A stretch of 64,000 nucleotides of DNA. Origin: F23-D06 sp045130275 (lineage in GTDB: Bacteria; Bacteroidota; Bacteroidia; Bacteroidales; WCHB1-69). Below are positions 25,240 to 33,189 of this stretch, piece after piece (the stretch's first letter is position 1; the number at the start of each line of letters is the position of its first letter). The DNA is taken from assembly GCA_045130275.1 (NCBI GenBank), contig JBGUPL010000133.1:1-64000 (forward strand), written 5' to 3'. Position numbers and translations under genes: made by a program. The notes beneath the pieces are model-generated. The model worked only from the letters and a program-made list of their open reading frames with translations. It was not told where the DNA came from and did not search any database.

Positions 25240-25281
25240 CTACCGAGCTCTTGCCCCTGACGGGGCGGCTCAAGGAAATAT
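25240..25281 (+). repeat. Dispersed repeat C, copy 1 (ctaccgagctcttgcccc type)
   Basis: The first 20 bases ctaccgagctcttgcccctg are identical to those at 35704, and the rest, with a cccc/gggg hairpin and caaggaaa, is similar. It lies in the iorA-iorB gap. Confidence 0.8.
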
Positions 25282-25283
25282 TT

Positions 25284-25317
25284 TCAATAACCCATAACCA
25301 CTAACCAATAACCATTA
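25284..25317 (-). repeat. Heptad tract anchored at the iorA stop
   Basis: Read on the minus strand, units taatggt, tattggt, tagtggt, tatgggt, tattgaa begin with the TAA stop of iorA (25315-25317). Confidence 0.85.
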
Positions 25318-26922
25318 CTTCTTTGCAGCCTGTTGTTTCTTCATTCTGCGGCTCAAGGTCTGGATGCACTCGCGGGTCGGGATGATCACGGAAACACCTT
25401 CGTATTCGATTTCCTTCTCAATGATGGCGACATTCTCTTCGAGATGGCCCTTGAGCGGGTTGATACGGTGGATGTGCTCCTCTTTCACGCCGAGACCCTT
25501 GCAGATCTCGCCGAGCACGCCCAAAGCGTGGGAGTCCTGACCGCCGGTCATGCCGGTGGTGCTGTTGTCGAGGATGAGCACCGTGACCGGAGTGTTCTCA
25601 TAGATGCAATCCAACAGGGAAGTCATACCGCTGTGGGTGAAGGTGGAGTCACCAATGACAGCCACGCAGGGTCTCATGCCGGCGTCGGCAGCGCCCTTGG
25701 CCATCGTGATGGAAGCACCCATATCGACGGTGGTGTAGATGGCGTTGTAAGGCGGAAGGGCACCGAGGGTGTAGCAACCGATATCGGAAAACACTTTGCC
25801 CTTGCCGTATTTCTCCATTGCCTTGTTGAGGGCGGTGTAGGAGTCGATGTGCGGGCAGCCCACACACAATGCGGGCGGACGCGGGACAACCAGTTCGGGA
25901 ACGGGGGCTCCGTAGGTGTCGGGCAGACCGAGGGCCTTGGCCACCAAGTTCGGGTTGAGTTCGCCGTCGCGAGGCAACTCGCCGCTCAAACGACCCATGA
26001 TGTTGCCGGTGCGGTTCAACACGCCGCGCACCTGCTCCTCGATGAAAGGATAGCCTTCTTCCGCGATGAGCACCTTCTCACACTCGTCCACCATCTTGGC
26101 GATGAGCTTCGTGGGCAGCGGATATTGGGAGATTTTCAGCACGGGGTACGGGCATTTGCCACCCTCGAAGTTCTCCATCAAGTAGTTGAAAGCGATACCG
26201 GAAGCGATGATACCCATGCTCTTGTCGGCACCGTCAATATAGCTGTTGAACGGGGAGTTGAACGAGTCGTTTTCGAAATCAACCTGTTTGTCCAACAGTT
26301 TGCGGTAATGTTTGCGGGCGTTGGCAGGCAGCAGGATGAACTGCTTGGGGTCGGTCTCGGGCTTGAGCGGGTTCTGCGGACGCTCGGCCTTGCGCTCCAC
26401 GCCGGAACGGGAGTGCGACAAGCGCGTGGTGAGACGGATAACCACCGGAGTGCGGAACTTCTCGGACATCTCGAAGGCGTAGTAGGTGATGTCATAAGCT
26501 TCCTGCTGGTTGGAAGGCTCGAAGCACGGGATGAGCGCGAACTTGGCGTAGTAGCGGGAGTCCTGCTCGTCCTGGGAAGAGTGCATCGACGGGTCGTCGG
26601 CCACGACCACCACCAGACCGCCGTTGGCACCGGTGATGGAGGAGTTCATGAACGGGTCGGCAGCCACGTTCAGACCCACATGCTTCATGCAGACCATCGC
26701 ACGCTTGCCCGCATAGGACATGCCGATGGCCGATTCCATAGCAGTTTTCTCGTTGCCGGCCCAGATGCTGTGCACCTCGCCTGCTTTTCCCTGCTTGGAA
26801 TTCTGGATAAACTCGGTAATTTCTGTTGACGGAGTGCCCGGATAGGCATACACTCCGGATAATCCGGCGTCCAAAGCGGCCTGAGCCACCGCCTCATCGC
26901 CTAAAAATAATGCTTTTGACAT
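25315..26922 (-). CDS. iorA: Indolepyruvate:ferredoxin oxidoreductase, alpha subunit, without ferredoxin domain
   Basis: A 535-residue TPP enzyme. The N-terminal part has the pyrimidine-binding domain (SGVYAYPGTPSTEI), the middle the PALCVGCPHIDSY motif, and the C-terminal part the TPP domain with VIGDSTFTHSGMTSLLD and LDNSTTGMTGGQ. Archaeal IorA is about 100 residues longer because it ends in two [4Fe-4S] cluster motifs; here the protein stops at QTLSRRMKKQQAAKK with no such cysteines. Electron transfer to ferredoxin must then work differently or need another subunit. The same shorter form is, as far as I know, common in Bacteroidales. Its own promoter lies at 26982-27012. Confidence 0.9.
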   Translation of the reverse strand: MSKALFLGDEAVAQAALDAGLSGVYAYPGTPSTEITEFIQNSKQGKAGEVHSIWAGNEKTAMESAIGMSYAGKRAMVCMKHVGLNVAADPFMNSSITGANGGLVVVVADDPSMHSSQDEQDSRYYAKFALIPCFEPSNQQEAYDITYYAFEMSEKFRTPVVIRLTTRLSHSRSGVERKAERPQNPLKPETDPKQFILLPANARKHYRKLLDKQVDFENDSFNSPFNSYIDGADKSMGIIASGIAFNYLMENFEGGKCPYPVLKISQYPLPTKLIAKMVDECEKVLIAEEGYPFIEEQVRGVLNRTGNIMGRLSGELPRDGELNPNLVAKALGLPDTYGAPVPELVVPRPPALCVGCPHIDSYTALNKAMEKYGKGKVFSDIGCYTLGALPPYNAIYTTVDMGASITMAKGAADAGMRPCVAVIGDSTFTHSGMTSLLDCIYENTPVTVLILDNSTTGMTGGQDSHALGVLGEICKGLGVKEEHIHRINPLKGHLEENVAIIEKEIEYEGVSVIIPTRECIQTLSRRMKKQQAAKK

Positions 26923-26981
26923 AATCTAAAGTACTTTATTGATTGTATATTAACGTTTTAAATTCTACTTATATAAAATCG

Positions 26982-27012
26982 CAAAAGTACAAAATTTTTA
27001 TGGAATACGCAA
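26982..27012 (-). promoter_or_regulatory. Promoter of iorA
   Basis: On the minus strand a TTG (27010-27012) is followed after 20 bp by TACTTTTG (26982-26989) and then CG. The leader is about 55 nt. Confidence 0.65.
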
Positions 27013-27055
27013 CATTCAATATTGAATATATATTAAATATAACTACCGTATATGC

Positions 27056-27085
27056 GAAAAGGGTGCCGTTTGTGACACCCTTTTC
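27056..27085 (-). terminator. Terminator of the decarboxylase operon
   Basis: gaaaagggtg (27056-27065) and cacccttttc (27076-27085) form a perfect 10-bp stem. On the minus strand the downstream arm ends in ttttc. It lies 60 bp after the stop of the beta subunit gene. Confidence 0.75.
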
Positions 27086-27110
27086 TTGATTGCATTATTT
27101 TGGGAACTTT

Positions 27111-27138
27111 GTAGAGACGCGAGAATTTGCGCCTCTGC
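27111..27138. repeat. GTAGAGACGC palindrome family, copy 1 (degenerate)
   Basis: gtagagacgc (27111-27120) and gcgcctctgc (27129-27138) form an imperfect inverted repeat, just 8 bp from the stop of the decarboxylase beta gene. Related to copies at 29804, 37939 and 50058. Confidence 0.7.
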
Positions 27139-27145
27139 GAATCGA

Positions 27146-28291
27146 CTAGTACAAGAAGCTCAACAAAATACCTGCCGCCACTGCACTGCCGATGACGCCG
27201 GCCACGTTGGGACCCATGGCGTGCATGAGCAGGAAGTTGGTGCGGTCGTACTTCTGACCTTCGACCAAGGAGACGCGCGCTGCATCGGGCACGGCGGAGA
27301 CGCCGGCGTTACCGATAAGCGGGTTGATCTTGTTGTCGCCCTTGAGGAAGAGGTTGAAGAACTTCACGAAGAGCACACCAGAGGCGGTGGCGATCACGAA
27401 GGAGAAGGCACCCAGCACGAAGATGAGCACAGAAGCAGGACGCAGGAAGTTGGTGGCCTGTGTTGAGGCACCGACGGTGAGACCGATGAGGATGGTCACG
27501 ATATCCACCAGCGGACCGGAGGCGGTGTTGGCCAGACGTTTGGTCACGCCACTCTCTTTCAGCAGGTTACCGAAGAAGAGCATACCCAACAACGGCAGAC
27601 CCGTAGGCACGAGGAAGGCGGTGAGCAGGATACACATCATCGGGAAGAGCACTTTCTCGCGGTGGCTGACCGCACGAGGCGGACGCATACGGATGAGACG
27701 CTCTTGCGGGGTGGTCAGCGCGCGCATGATCGGGGGTTGGATCACCGGGACCAATGCCATGTAGGAGTATGCTGACACGGCGATGGCACCCATCATGCTC
27801 GGAGCCAACTTCGAGGAGATGAAGATGGCGGTAGGGCCGTCAGCACCACCGATGATGCCGATAGCACCGGCTTCCATGGGGGTGAAGCCCAACAGCAGGG
27901 CGGTGATGTAAGCCGCGAAGATACCGAACTGCGCGGCCGCGCCGATCAGAATCAGTTTCGGGTTGGAAATCAGGGCCGAGAAGTCCGTCATGGCCCCGAT
28001 GCCAAGGAAGATCAACGGCGGATAGAAACCCTTGACCACACCGAAATAGAGGTAGTTGAGCACCGCGCCGTTCTCATAGACACCCACCTGCAGACCATCG
28101 GTGAACGGGATGTTACCGATGATGATGCCGAATCCGATGGGCACGAGCAGCAGCGGCTCATATTCCTTGATAATTCCCAAAGCTATGAACACCAAGCCGA
28201 TACATATCATGATGATATGCCCCCAGGTGCAGTTTCCGAAACCGGAATAGCTCAGGAATTGCAATAATCCTTCTTTGAAAAATTCTAACAT
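27146..28291 (-). CDS. Sodium-translocating decarboxylase beta subunit (OadB/MmdB/GcdB family)
   Basis: The 381-residue membrane protein decarboxylates carboxybiotin and couples this to export of Na+. About eleven hydrophobic segments are visible. The signature GGADGPTAIFISSKLAP contains the membrane aspartate needed for Na+ movement, and NAGVSAVPDAARV near the C-terminus is also conserved. Together with the biotin carrier, the OadG-type protein and the carboxyltransferase upstream it forms a complete pump; the order is carboxyltransferase, OadG-type, biotin carrier, beta. Terminator 60 bp downstream. Confidence 0.95.
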   Translation of the reverse strand: MLEFFKEGLLQFLSYSGFGNCTWGHIIMICIGLVFIALGIIKEYEPLLLVPIGFGIIIGNIPFTDGLQVGVYENGAVLNYLYFGVVKGFYPPLIFLGIGAMTDFSALISNPKLILIGAAAQFGIFAAYITALLLGFTPMEAGAIGIIGGADGPTAIFISSKLAPSMMGAIAVSAYSYMALVPVIQPPIMRALTTPQERLIRMRPPRAVSHREKVLFPMMCILLTAFLVPTGLPLLGMLFFGNLLKESGVTKRLANTASGPLVDIVTILIGLTVGASTQATNFLRPASVLIFVLGAFSFVIATASGVLFVKFFNLFLKGDNKINPLIGNAGVSAVPDAARVSLVEGQKYDRTNFLLMHAMGPNVAGVIGSAVAAGILLSFLY

Positions 28292-28321
28292 AATCTCGAT
28301 CTTTTATGATGATGAAATAGA

Positions 28322-28765
28322 TTATTCGAACACCACGAGCACCTGGCCTTCCATGACGGCGTCGCTCTTGTTGACCTTGACCTCCTTGACCACACCGTCG
28401 CGGTCCGCGTCGATGTTGTTCTCCATCTTCATGGCCTCGAGGAGGAGGAGGCGTTGACCCACCTTGACGGCGTCGCCGGGGCGCACGAACACGTCGAGGA
28501 CGGTGCCGGGCAGCGGGGAGGTAAGCGTGCCGCCACCACCGGCGGGAGCGGCGGGAGCCACCTTCTGCGCGGGAGCGGCTGCCTGGGCTTTCGGCGGCGC
28601 GGCCACCGTCACCACCGGCTTCACCACCGTGCGCGGTTTCAGTTCCATATCCAGTTCCACCTTGTAAGGTGCGCCGTTCACGGTCACATCGACCATGTTG
28701 TCTTCGATTTCACCGACTTCGACGGCGTATTTATTTCCGTAAATCTTAAAATTATAGGTTTTCAT
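28322..28765 (-). CDS. Biotin carrier subunit of the Na+ decarboxylase
   Basis: A 147-residue protein in three parts: N-terminal beta domain (YNFKIYGNKYAVEVGEIEDN), Ala/Pro/Lys-rich flexible linker (about residues 50-75), and C-terminal biotinyl domain with LLLEAMKMENNI, in which the lysine of AMKM receives biotin. It shuttles CO2 from the carboxyltransferase to the membrane beta subunit. 30 bp before the beta gene and 24 bp after the OadG-type gene. Confidence 0.95.
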   Translation of the reverse strand: MKTYNFKIYGNKYAVEVGEIEDNMVDVTVNGAPYKVELDMELKPRTVVKPVVTVAAPPKAQAAAPAQKVAPAAPAGGGGTLTSPLPGTVLDVFVRPGDAVKVGQRLLLLEAMKMENNIDADRDGVVKEVKVNKSDAVMEGQVLVVFE

Positions 28766-28789
28766 ATTCTTTATCTCTGATTTTGGTGA

Positions 28790-29776
28790 TTATCTTCTGG
28801 GGTTTCTCTTCATGGTAAGTTCTTTTTGCGCCCACGGCGAATAGTGCTTGGAAGGCATGTTGATGGTGATGACCTCGCTCTCTTCGTCGTGCATGCTGCC
28901 GAAATGCAGGTGGAGGGCCACGCCGATGGCGGCGATCTCCTCCGCATTGGCGGCCTCGACCTCATCATCGGTTTCAGCCTTCACGGCGGCGACTTTCGCG
29001 TCGGCGGTTTCCGCTTTGGCTTTGGACTTCTGAGTGGCGCGACGGCTCACGTAGTTGAAAATCTTCAGCATGATGTAAATCATAATCAACGCGGTGAACA
29101 CCACGGCCATGGAGATAAGGGCCATGCCGATGCCGTAGGGGTCGTCGCGTTTGAGTTTCTCCTGCTTGGAGATTTTCTCGCCCGTCTCGTTAGAGGAAGA
29201 GGGCGTGAAATCGCCCAGGAAATCCAGCTCGCCCGCCTGGCGTTTGCCCTGTTTGAAGGCTTTGGGGTCGCGCAAACCATCCTGCACGTAACCGTAGGTG
29301 AGGGCCGTGTCACGCAGTTCCACAGGATACTCCACAATGTCGAGCAGTTCCTTGCCGTTAGCGCTGATGAGCGCGATGTAGTGCGTCTTCGACTCCGCCG
29401 GGGTGAAATTGGCGTGGTAGGGACCGTACAGCGGCGAATTGTCCAGATAGAAAATCAGGAAGCTGCGCTGGGGCATGTACATTTTCTGGTCCGTGGGGAT
29501 ACGGTACCAGCGGGCTGGGATTTCGCCGCCTTTCTTGCCGGCTCTGGCCAGGCCCGTCGTGTCGTCGGTGAGATAACAGCCAGTGATGTTGACCGTGTTG
29601 TAGGCGGTGTTGAAGATCTCCACCCACGGCACGTGACGGCCATACTCGTCGGCATAGTTATCCACATTTTTGATCATCATCTCGTTGAGGCGCAGATCGT
29701 GCACCGACTGCCCGAAGGTGGCGGTGACGGCGAACAGCGCGACAACGGTGAAGATATATTTGTAAATCGATTTCAT
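28790..29776 (-). CDS. Fusion of an exported lamin-tail-like domain with an OadG-type gamma/delta subunit
   Basis: OadG-type subunits are normally about 80-130 residues: one helix and a short cytoplasmic tail that binds the carboxyltransferase. This one has 328 residues. Residues 1-23 are a signal peptide (ending ATFGQ). Residues 27-165 (LRLNEMMIKNV, HVPWVEIFNTA, NITGCYLTDD, SFLIFYLDNSP) are a lamin-tail-type Ig fold placed in the periplasm. Residues 216-240 are the OadG membrane helix, followed by a Lys/Ala/Glu-rich tail and the conserved end HFGSMHDEESEVITI. Position between carboxyltransferase and biotin carrier supports the OadG role. What the periplasmic domain does is not known. Confidence 0.85.
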   Translation of the reverse strand: MKSIYKYIFTVVALFAVTATFGQSVHDLRLNEMMIKNVDNYADEYGRHVPWVEIFNTAYNTVNITGCYLTDDTTGLARAGKKGGEIPARWYRIPTDQKMYMPQRSFLIFYLDNSPLYGPYHANFTPAESKTHYIALISANGKELLDIVEYPVELRDTALTYGYVQDGLRDPKAFKQGKRQAGELDFLGDFTPSSSNETGEKISKQEKLKRDDPYGIGMALISMAVVFTALIMIYIMLKIFNYVSRRATQKSKAKAETADAKVAAVKAETDDEVEAANAEEIAAIGVALHLHFGSMHDEESEVITINMPSKHYSPWAQKELTMKRNPRR

Positions 29777-29803
29777 AAATCTCTGAATTTTGGTTTTTAT
29801 ATT

Positions 29804-29858
29804 GTAGAGACGCGCCAGGGCACGACTCTACGGTTCGTTACGACGCTTGGAAGCGTCG
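29804..29858. repeat. GTAGAGACGC palindrome copy 2 with an adjoining GACGCTT hairpin
   Basis: gtagagacgcgcc and ggcacgactctac (29804-29831) form an imperfect palindrome. Next to it cgacgctt (29841-29848) pairs with aagcgtcg (29851-29858). Both sit in the short gap between the carboxyltransferase and OadG-type genes and would be part of the operon mRNA. Confidence 0.75.
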
Positions 29859-29865
29859 GCTCCTT

Positions 29866-31425
29866 TTACAACGGCAGGTTGTCGTGCTTCTTGGCCGGGT
29901 TCTCCAGACGTTTGTTACGCAGCGACTCGAGGGCGCGGATCACGCGGAAACGGGTGTTGCGCGGCTCGATGACGTCGTCAATGTAGCCGTACTGGGCTGC
30001 CACATACGGGTTGGAGAATTTCTGACGGTATTCTTCGACTTTCTCGTCGAGGAAAGCCTTGCGCTCGCCGGCATCCTCGATCTTCTTCATCTGGGAACCG
30101 TAGAGGATCTCGGCTGCGCCGCTGCCGCCCATCACGGCGATCTCAGCGGTCGGCCATGCGTAGTTCACATCGCCGCGCAGGTGTTTGGAGCTCATCACGC
30201 AGTACGCTCCGCCGTAGTTCTTGCGCAAGATGACGGTGACCTTCGGAACGGTGCACTCGCCGTAAGCGTAGAGCAGTTTCGCACCGTGCAGGATGATACC
30301 GCCGTACTCTTGGCCGGTGCCGGGCAGGAAGCCGGGAACATCCACCAACGTGACCAACGGGATGTTGAAAGCGTCGCAGAAGCGGACGAAACGCGCGCCC
30401 TTGCGGGAAGCGTTGATGTCGAGCACGCCGGCCATGCACTTGGGCTGGTTGGCGACGATACCCACGGCCATGCCGTTGAAACGTGCGAAGCCGACCACAA
30501 TGTTCTGCGCGTAGGTGGCGTGCACCTCGAGGAACTTGCCGTCATCGACGATACCGCCGATCACGTCCTTCACATCGTAGGGCTGGTTCGGATTGTCAGG
30601 AATGATGGAGTTGAGGCTGTCCTCCAAGCGGTTGATAGGATCCTCGGTGGGCTCATACGGCGGCTCCTCCATGTTGTTGGAAGGCAGGTAGCCGATGAGA
30701 TCACGCAAGAGGGCAATGCCGGTCTCCTCGTCGGGGACGGAGAACTGGGCCACGCCGGACTTGGTGGAGTGGATGGTCGCGCCGCCGAGGGTCTCGGTGG
30801 TCACGTCCTCTCCGGTGACGGTCTTCACGACCTTCGGGCCGGTGACGAACATGTAGCTGGAGTTCTGGGCCATCATGATGAAGTCGGTCAATGCCGGGGA
30901 ATAGACCGCACCGCCGGCGCAGGGACCGAAGATGGCGGAGATTTGCGGCACCACGCCGGAAGCGAGGATGTTGCGTTGGAAAATCTCGGCATAGCCGGCC
31001 AAGCTGTTGACACCCTCCTGGATACGGGCTCCACCGGAGTCGTTGAAGCCGATGACGGGCGCTCCGACCTTCATGGCCTGGTCCATCACCTTGCAGATCT
31101 TCGCGGCGAAAGTCTCAGAAAGAGAACCGCCGAAAACAGTGAAATCCTGGGAAAAGACATAGACCAGACGGCCGTTCACGGTGCCGTAGCCGGTCACCAC
31201 ACCATCGGAAAGGTACTTGTCCTTCTCGATGCCGAAGTTGGTGCAGCGGTGGGTCACGAACATGTCGAACTCCTCAAAGCTGCCCTCGTCGAGAAACATC
31301 AGGATGCGCTCGCGAGCAGAATATTTACCCTTGGCGTGCTGCTTGTCAATTTTGTCTTGACCGCCGCCCAAACGAGCCTTCTCTCTCAAGGACAAAAGCT
31401 CGTTGATTTTATCTTGCATTGCCAT
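29866..31425 (-). CDS. mmdA: Carboxyltransferase subunit, methylmalonyl-CoA decarboxylase type
   Basis: A 519-residue acyl-CoA carboxyltransferase of the crotonase superfamily, the alpha subunit that moves CO2 from methylmalonyl-CoA to biotin. Visible are DKQHAKGKYSARERI at the start, VIGFNDSGGARIQEGVNSL and GPCAGGAVYSPALTDFI (N-terminal oxyanion hole), and DVPGFLPGTGQEYGGII with GGAYCVMSSKHLRGD in the C-terminal half. With the other three genes it makes propionyl-CoA formation a Na+-pumping step. A propionyl-CoA carboxylase role cannot be excluded from this subunit alone, but the beta subunit argues for the pump. An alternative start two codons on (31419) is possible. Confidence 0.92.
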   Translation of the reverse strand: MAMQDKINELLSLREKARLGGGQDKIDKQHAKGKYSARERILMFLDEGSFEEFDMFVTHRCTNFGIEKDKYLSDGVVTGYGTVNGRLVYVFSQDFTVFGGSLSETFAAKICKVMDQAMKVGAPVIGFNDSGGARIQEGVNSLAGYAEIFQRNILASGVVPQISAIFGPCAGGAVYSPALTDFIMMAQNSSYMFVTGPKVVKTVTGEDVTTETLGGATIHSTKSGVAQFSVPDEETGIALLRDLIGYLPSNNMEEPPYEPTEDPINRLEDSLNSIIPDNPNQPYDVKDVIGGIVDDGKFLEVHATYAQNIVVGFARFNGMAVGIVANQPKCMAGVLDINASRKGARFVRFCDAFNIPLVTLVDVPGFLPGTGQEYGGIILHGAKLLYAYGECTVPKVTVILRKNYGGAYCVMSSKHLRGDVNYAWPTAEIAVMGGSGAAEILYGSQMKKIEDAGERKAFLDEKVEEYRQKFSNPYVAAQYGYIDDVIEPRNTRFRVIRALESLRNKRLENPAKKHDNLPL

Positions 31426-31490
31426 ATTTGATTGATATTTAATTTGTTATAAATTTTTAATTATCCAAATTTCACACTATAATGAATTTG

Positions 31491-31498
31491 CGAAAGTA
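31491..31498 (-). promoter_or_regulatory. Possible -7 element of the decarboxylase operon
   Basis: On the minus strand TACTTTCG, one mismatch to TAnnTTTG, about 65 bp before the carboxyltransferase ATG. It lies back to back with the gltX box 26 bp away. Confidence 0.4.
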
Positions 31499-31523
31499 CA
31501 ATTTTTTTTAATGCAAAAATTTG

Positions 31524-31531
31524 TACTTTTG
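31524..31531 (+). promoter_or_regulatory. -7 element of the gltX promoter
   Basis: TACTTTTG followed by CAG, an exact match to TAnnTTTG. Leader to the ATG at 31607 about 70 nt. Part of the leader (31586-31604) is a short gtcaaagtcaatagtcaaaa repeat. Confidence 0.55.
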
Positions 31532-31606
31532 CAGCCTTGATTTGAAAAATCCTTTTTAGAGCCTACGGCCAATGCAATGGCCACTGTCAAAGTCAATAGT
31601 CAAAAT

Positions 31607-33130
31607 ATGGAAAATAAGAAACCGAGAGTCAGATTTGCACCGAGCCCGACCGGGCCGCTCCACATTGGCGGCGTGCGCACCGCATTGTATAACTACCTAT
31701 TCGCCAAAAAGCACGGCGGCACCTTCCTGCTACGCATCGAGGACACCGACCAGACCCGCTTCGTGCCGGGTGCGGAAGAGTACATCATCGAGGCGTTCCA
31801 ATGGTTGGGGCTCAAGTTCGACGAAGGCGTCGGCATCGGCGGTGAATTCGGACCCTACAAGCAATCGGAGCGGAAGCCCATGTACAAGCCTTACGCTGAG
31901 CAACTTGTCCGCGACGGATATGCCTACTACGCCTTCGACACCCCCGAATCGCTCGATGCCAAACGCAAGGAGGCGGAAAGTCAGAAAAAGACTTTCCAAT
32001 ACGATGCTTCCACCCGTATGTCAATGGTCAACTCACTGACATTGAGTGCAGAAGAGACAGAGCAACGGCTCTCGTCCGGCGAGCCTTTCGTCGTCCGTTT
32101 CAAATATCCTGCAAACACCGACATCCACGTCCACGACTTGATTCGCGGAGAGGTGGTTATCAACTCCAACTTATTGGATGACAAGGTATTGTATAAATCT
32201 GATGGGATGCCGACCTACCATCTCGCCAACATTGTGGATGATCACACGATGCAGATCACGCACGTGATTCGCGGCGAGGAGTGGCTGCCTTCGGCTCCGC
32301 TGCATGTGATGTTGTACAAGGCATTCGGCTGGGAGGCCCCGCAGTTCGCGCACCTGCCGCTGCTGCTCAAGCCCGACGGCAACGGCAAGCTCAGCAAGCG
32401 CGACGGCGACCGTTTGGGATTTCCCGTCTTTCCGTTAGAGTGGCACGACCCCAAGAGCGGAGATGTCTCCTCGGGATATCGTGAGAGCGGTTATCTTCCT
32501 GACGCTGTGGTGAATATGCTAGCATTGTTAGGATGGAACCCGGGCACCGAACAAGAAATCTTCACCCTCGACGAGATGGTGGATTTGTTCTCGCTGGAAA
32601 AGATCAGCAAATCCGGCGCGAAATTCTCCCTCGACAAGGCCAAATGGTTCAACCACGAATATATCCAGATGAAATCCGCACAGGAGCTGGCGCCTTATTT
32701 CACTAAAATTTTGGACGAAAAAGGCATCACCTACACAGAGGAATATCTGCTGAAAGTCATCGACCTCATCAAGGACCGCCTCAACTTCCTCCCTGATTTC
32801 TTGGAGCAGGCCGGCTACTTCTTCGTAGCCCCAACTGAATACAGCGCTCAGGATTTGAAGAAGCGTTGGAAAGAGGGCACGGGAGAGAAACTGCGCGTCA
32901 TAGACGAGCTGCTTCGCCAAGATGACGTATTCGACATGCAGGCCGCCCACGACCGCGTGATGGAACACATCAAAGCCAACGAGTGGAACATGGGAGCGGT
33001 ACTCAACAGTCTGAGAATCGGTCTTGTAGGAGCCGCCCGTGGTCCCGAGCTCTTCACGATGATCAACGTTCTCGGCGTGGAGGAAACCCATAAGCGCACC
33101 GAAGCTGTGATCGCCGCAGTAGAGGGCTGA
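31607..33130 (+). CDS. gltX: Glutamate--tRNA ligase
   Basis: A 507-residue class I aminoacyl-tRNA synthetase that charges tRNA-Glu. The start region has RFAPSPTGPLHIGGVRTAL with the HIGH-type motif HIGG, LLRIEDTDQTR, and later the KMSKS-type motif KLSKRDGDRLGFP. The C-terminal helical domain is complete. I chose the ATG at 31607 because homologues start directly before the KPRVRFAPSPTG segment; an in-frame ATG at 31577 would add ten residues encoded by a short repeat (gtcaaagtcaatagtcaaa). No cysteine zinc site of the E. coli type is seen. Confidence 0.95.
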   Translation: MENKKPRVRFAPSPTGPLHIGGVRTALYNYLFAKKHGGTFLLRIEDTDQTRFVPGAEEYIIEAFQWLGLKFDEGVGIGGEFGPYKQSERKPMYKPYAEQLVRDGYAYYAFDTPESLDAKRKEAESQKKTFQYDASTRMSMVNSLTLSAEETEQRLSSGEPFVVRFKYPANTDIHVHDLIRGEVVINSNLLDDKVLYKSDGMPTYHLANIVDDHTMQITHVIRGEEWLPSAPLHVMLYKAFGWEAPQFAHLPLLLKPDGNGKLSKRDGDRLGFPVFPLEWHDPKSGDVSSGYRESGYLPDAVVNMLALLGWNPGTEQEIFTLDEMVDLFSLEKISKSGAKFSLDKAKWFNHEYIQMKSAQELAPYFTKILDEKGITYTEEYLLKVIDLIKDRLNFLPDFLEQAGYFFVAPTEYSAQDLKKRWKEGTGEKLRVIDELLRQDDVFDMQAAHDRVMEHIKANEWNMGAVLNSLRIGLVGAARGPELFTMINVLGVEETHKRTEAVIAAVEG

Positions 33131-33189
33131 TGAGGGTTTAACTTCCTCGTCGCATTTTTTTTGAATAAGTAATGTAAAATATTGATAAC

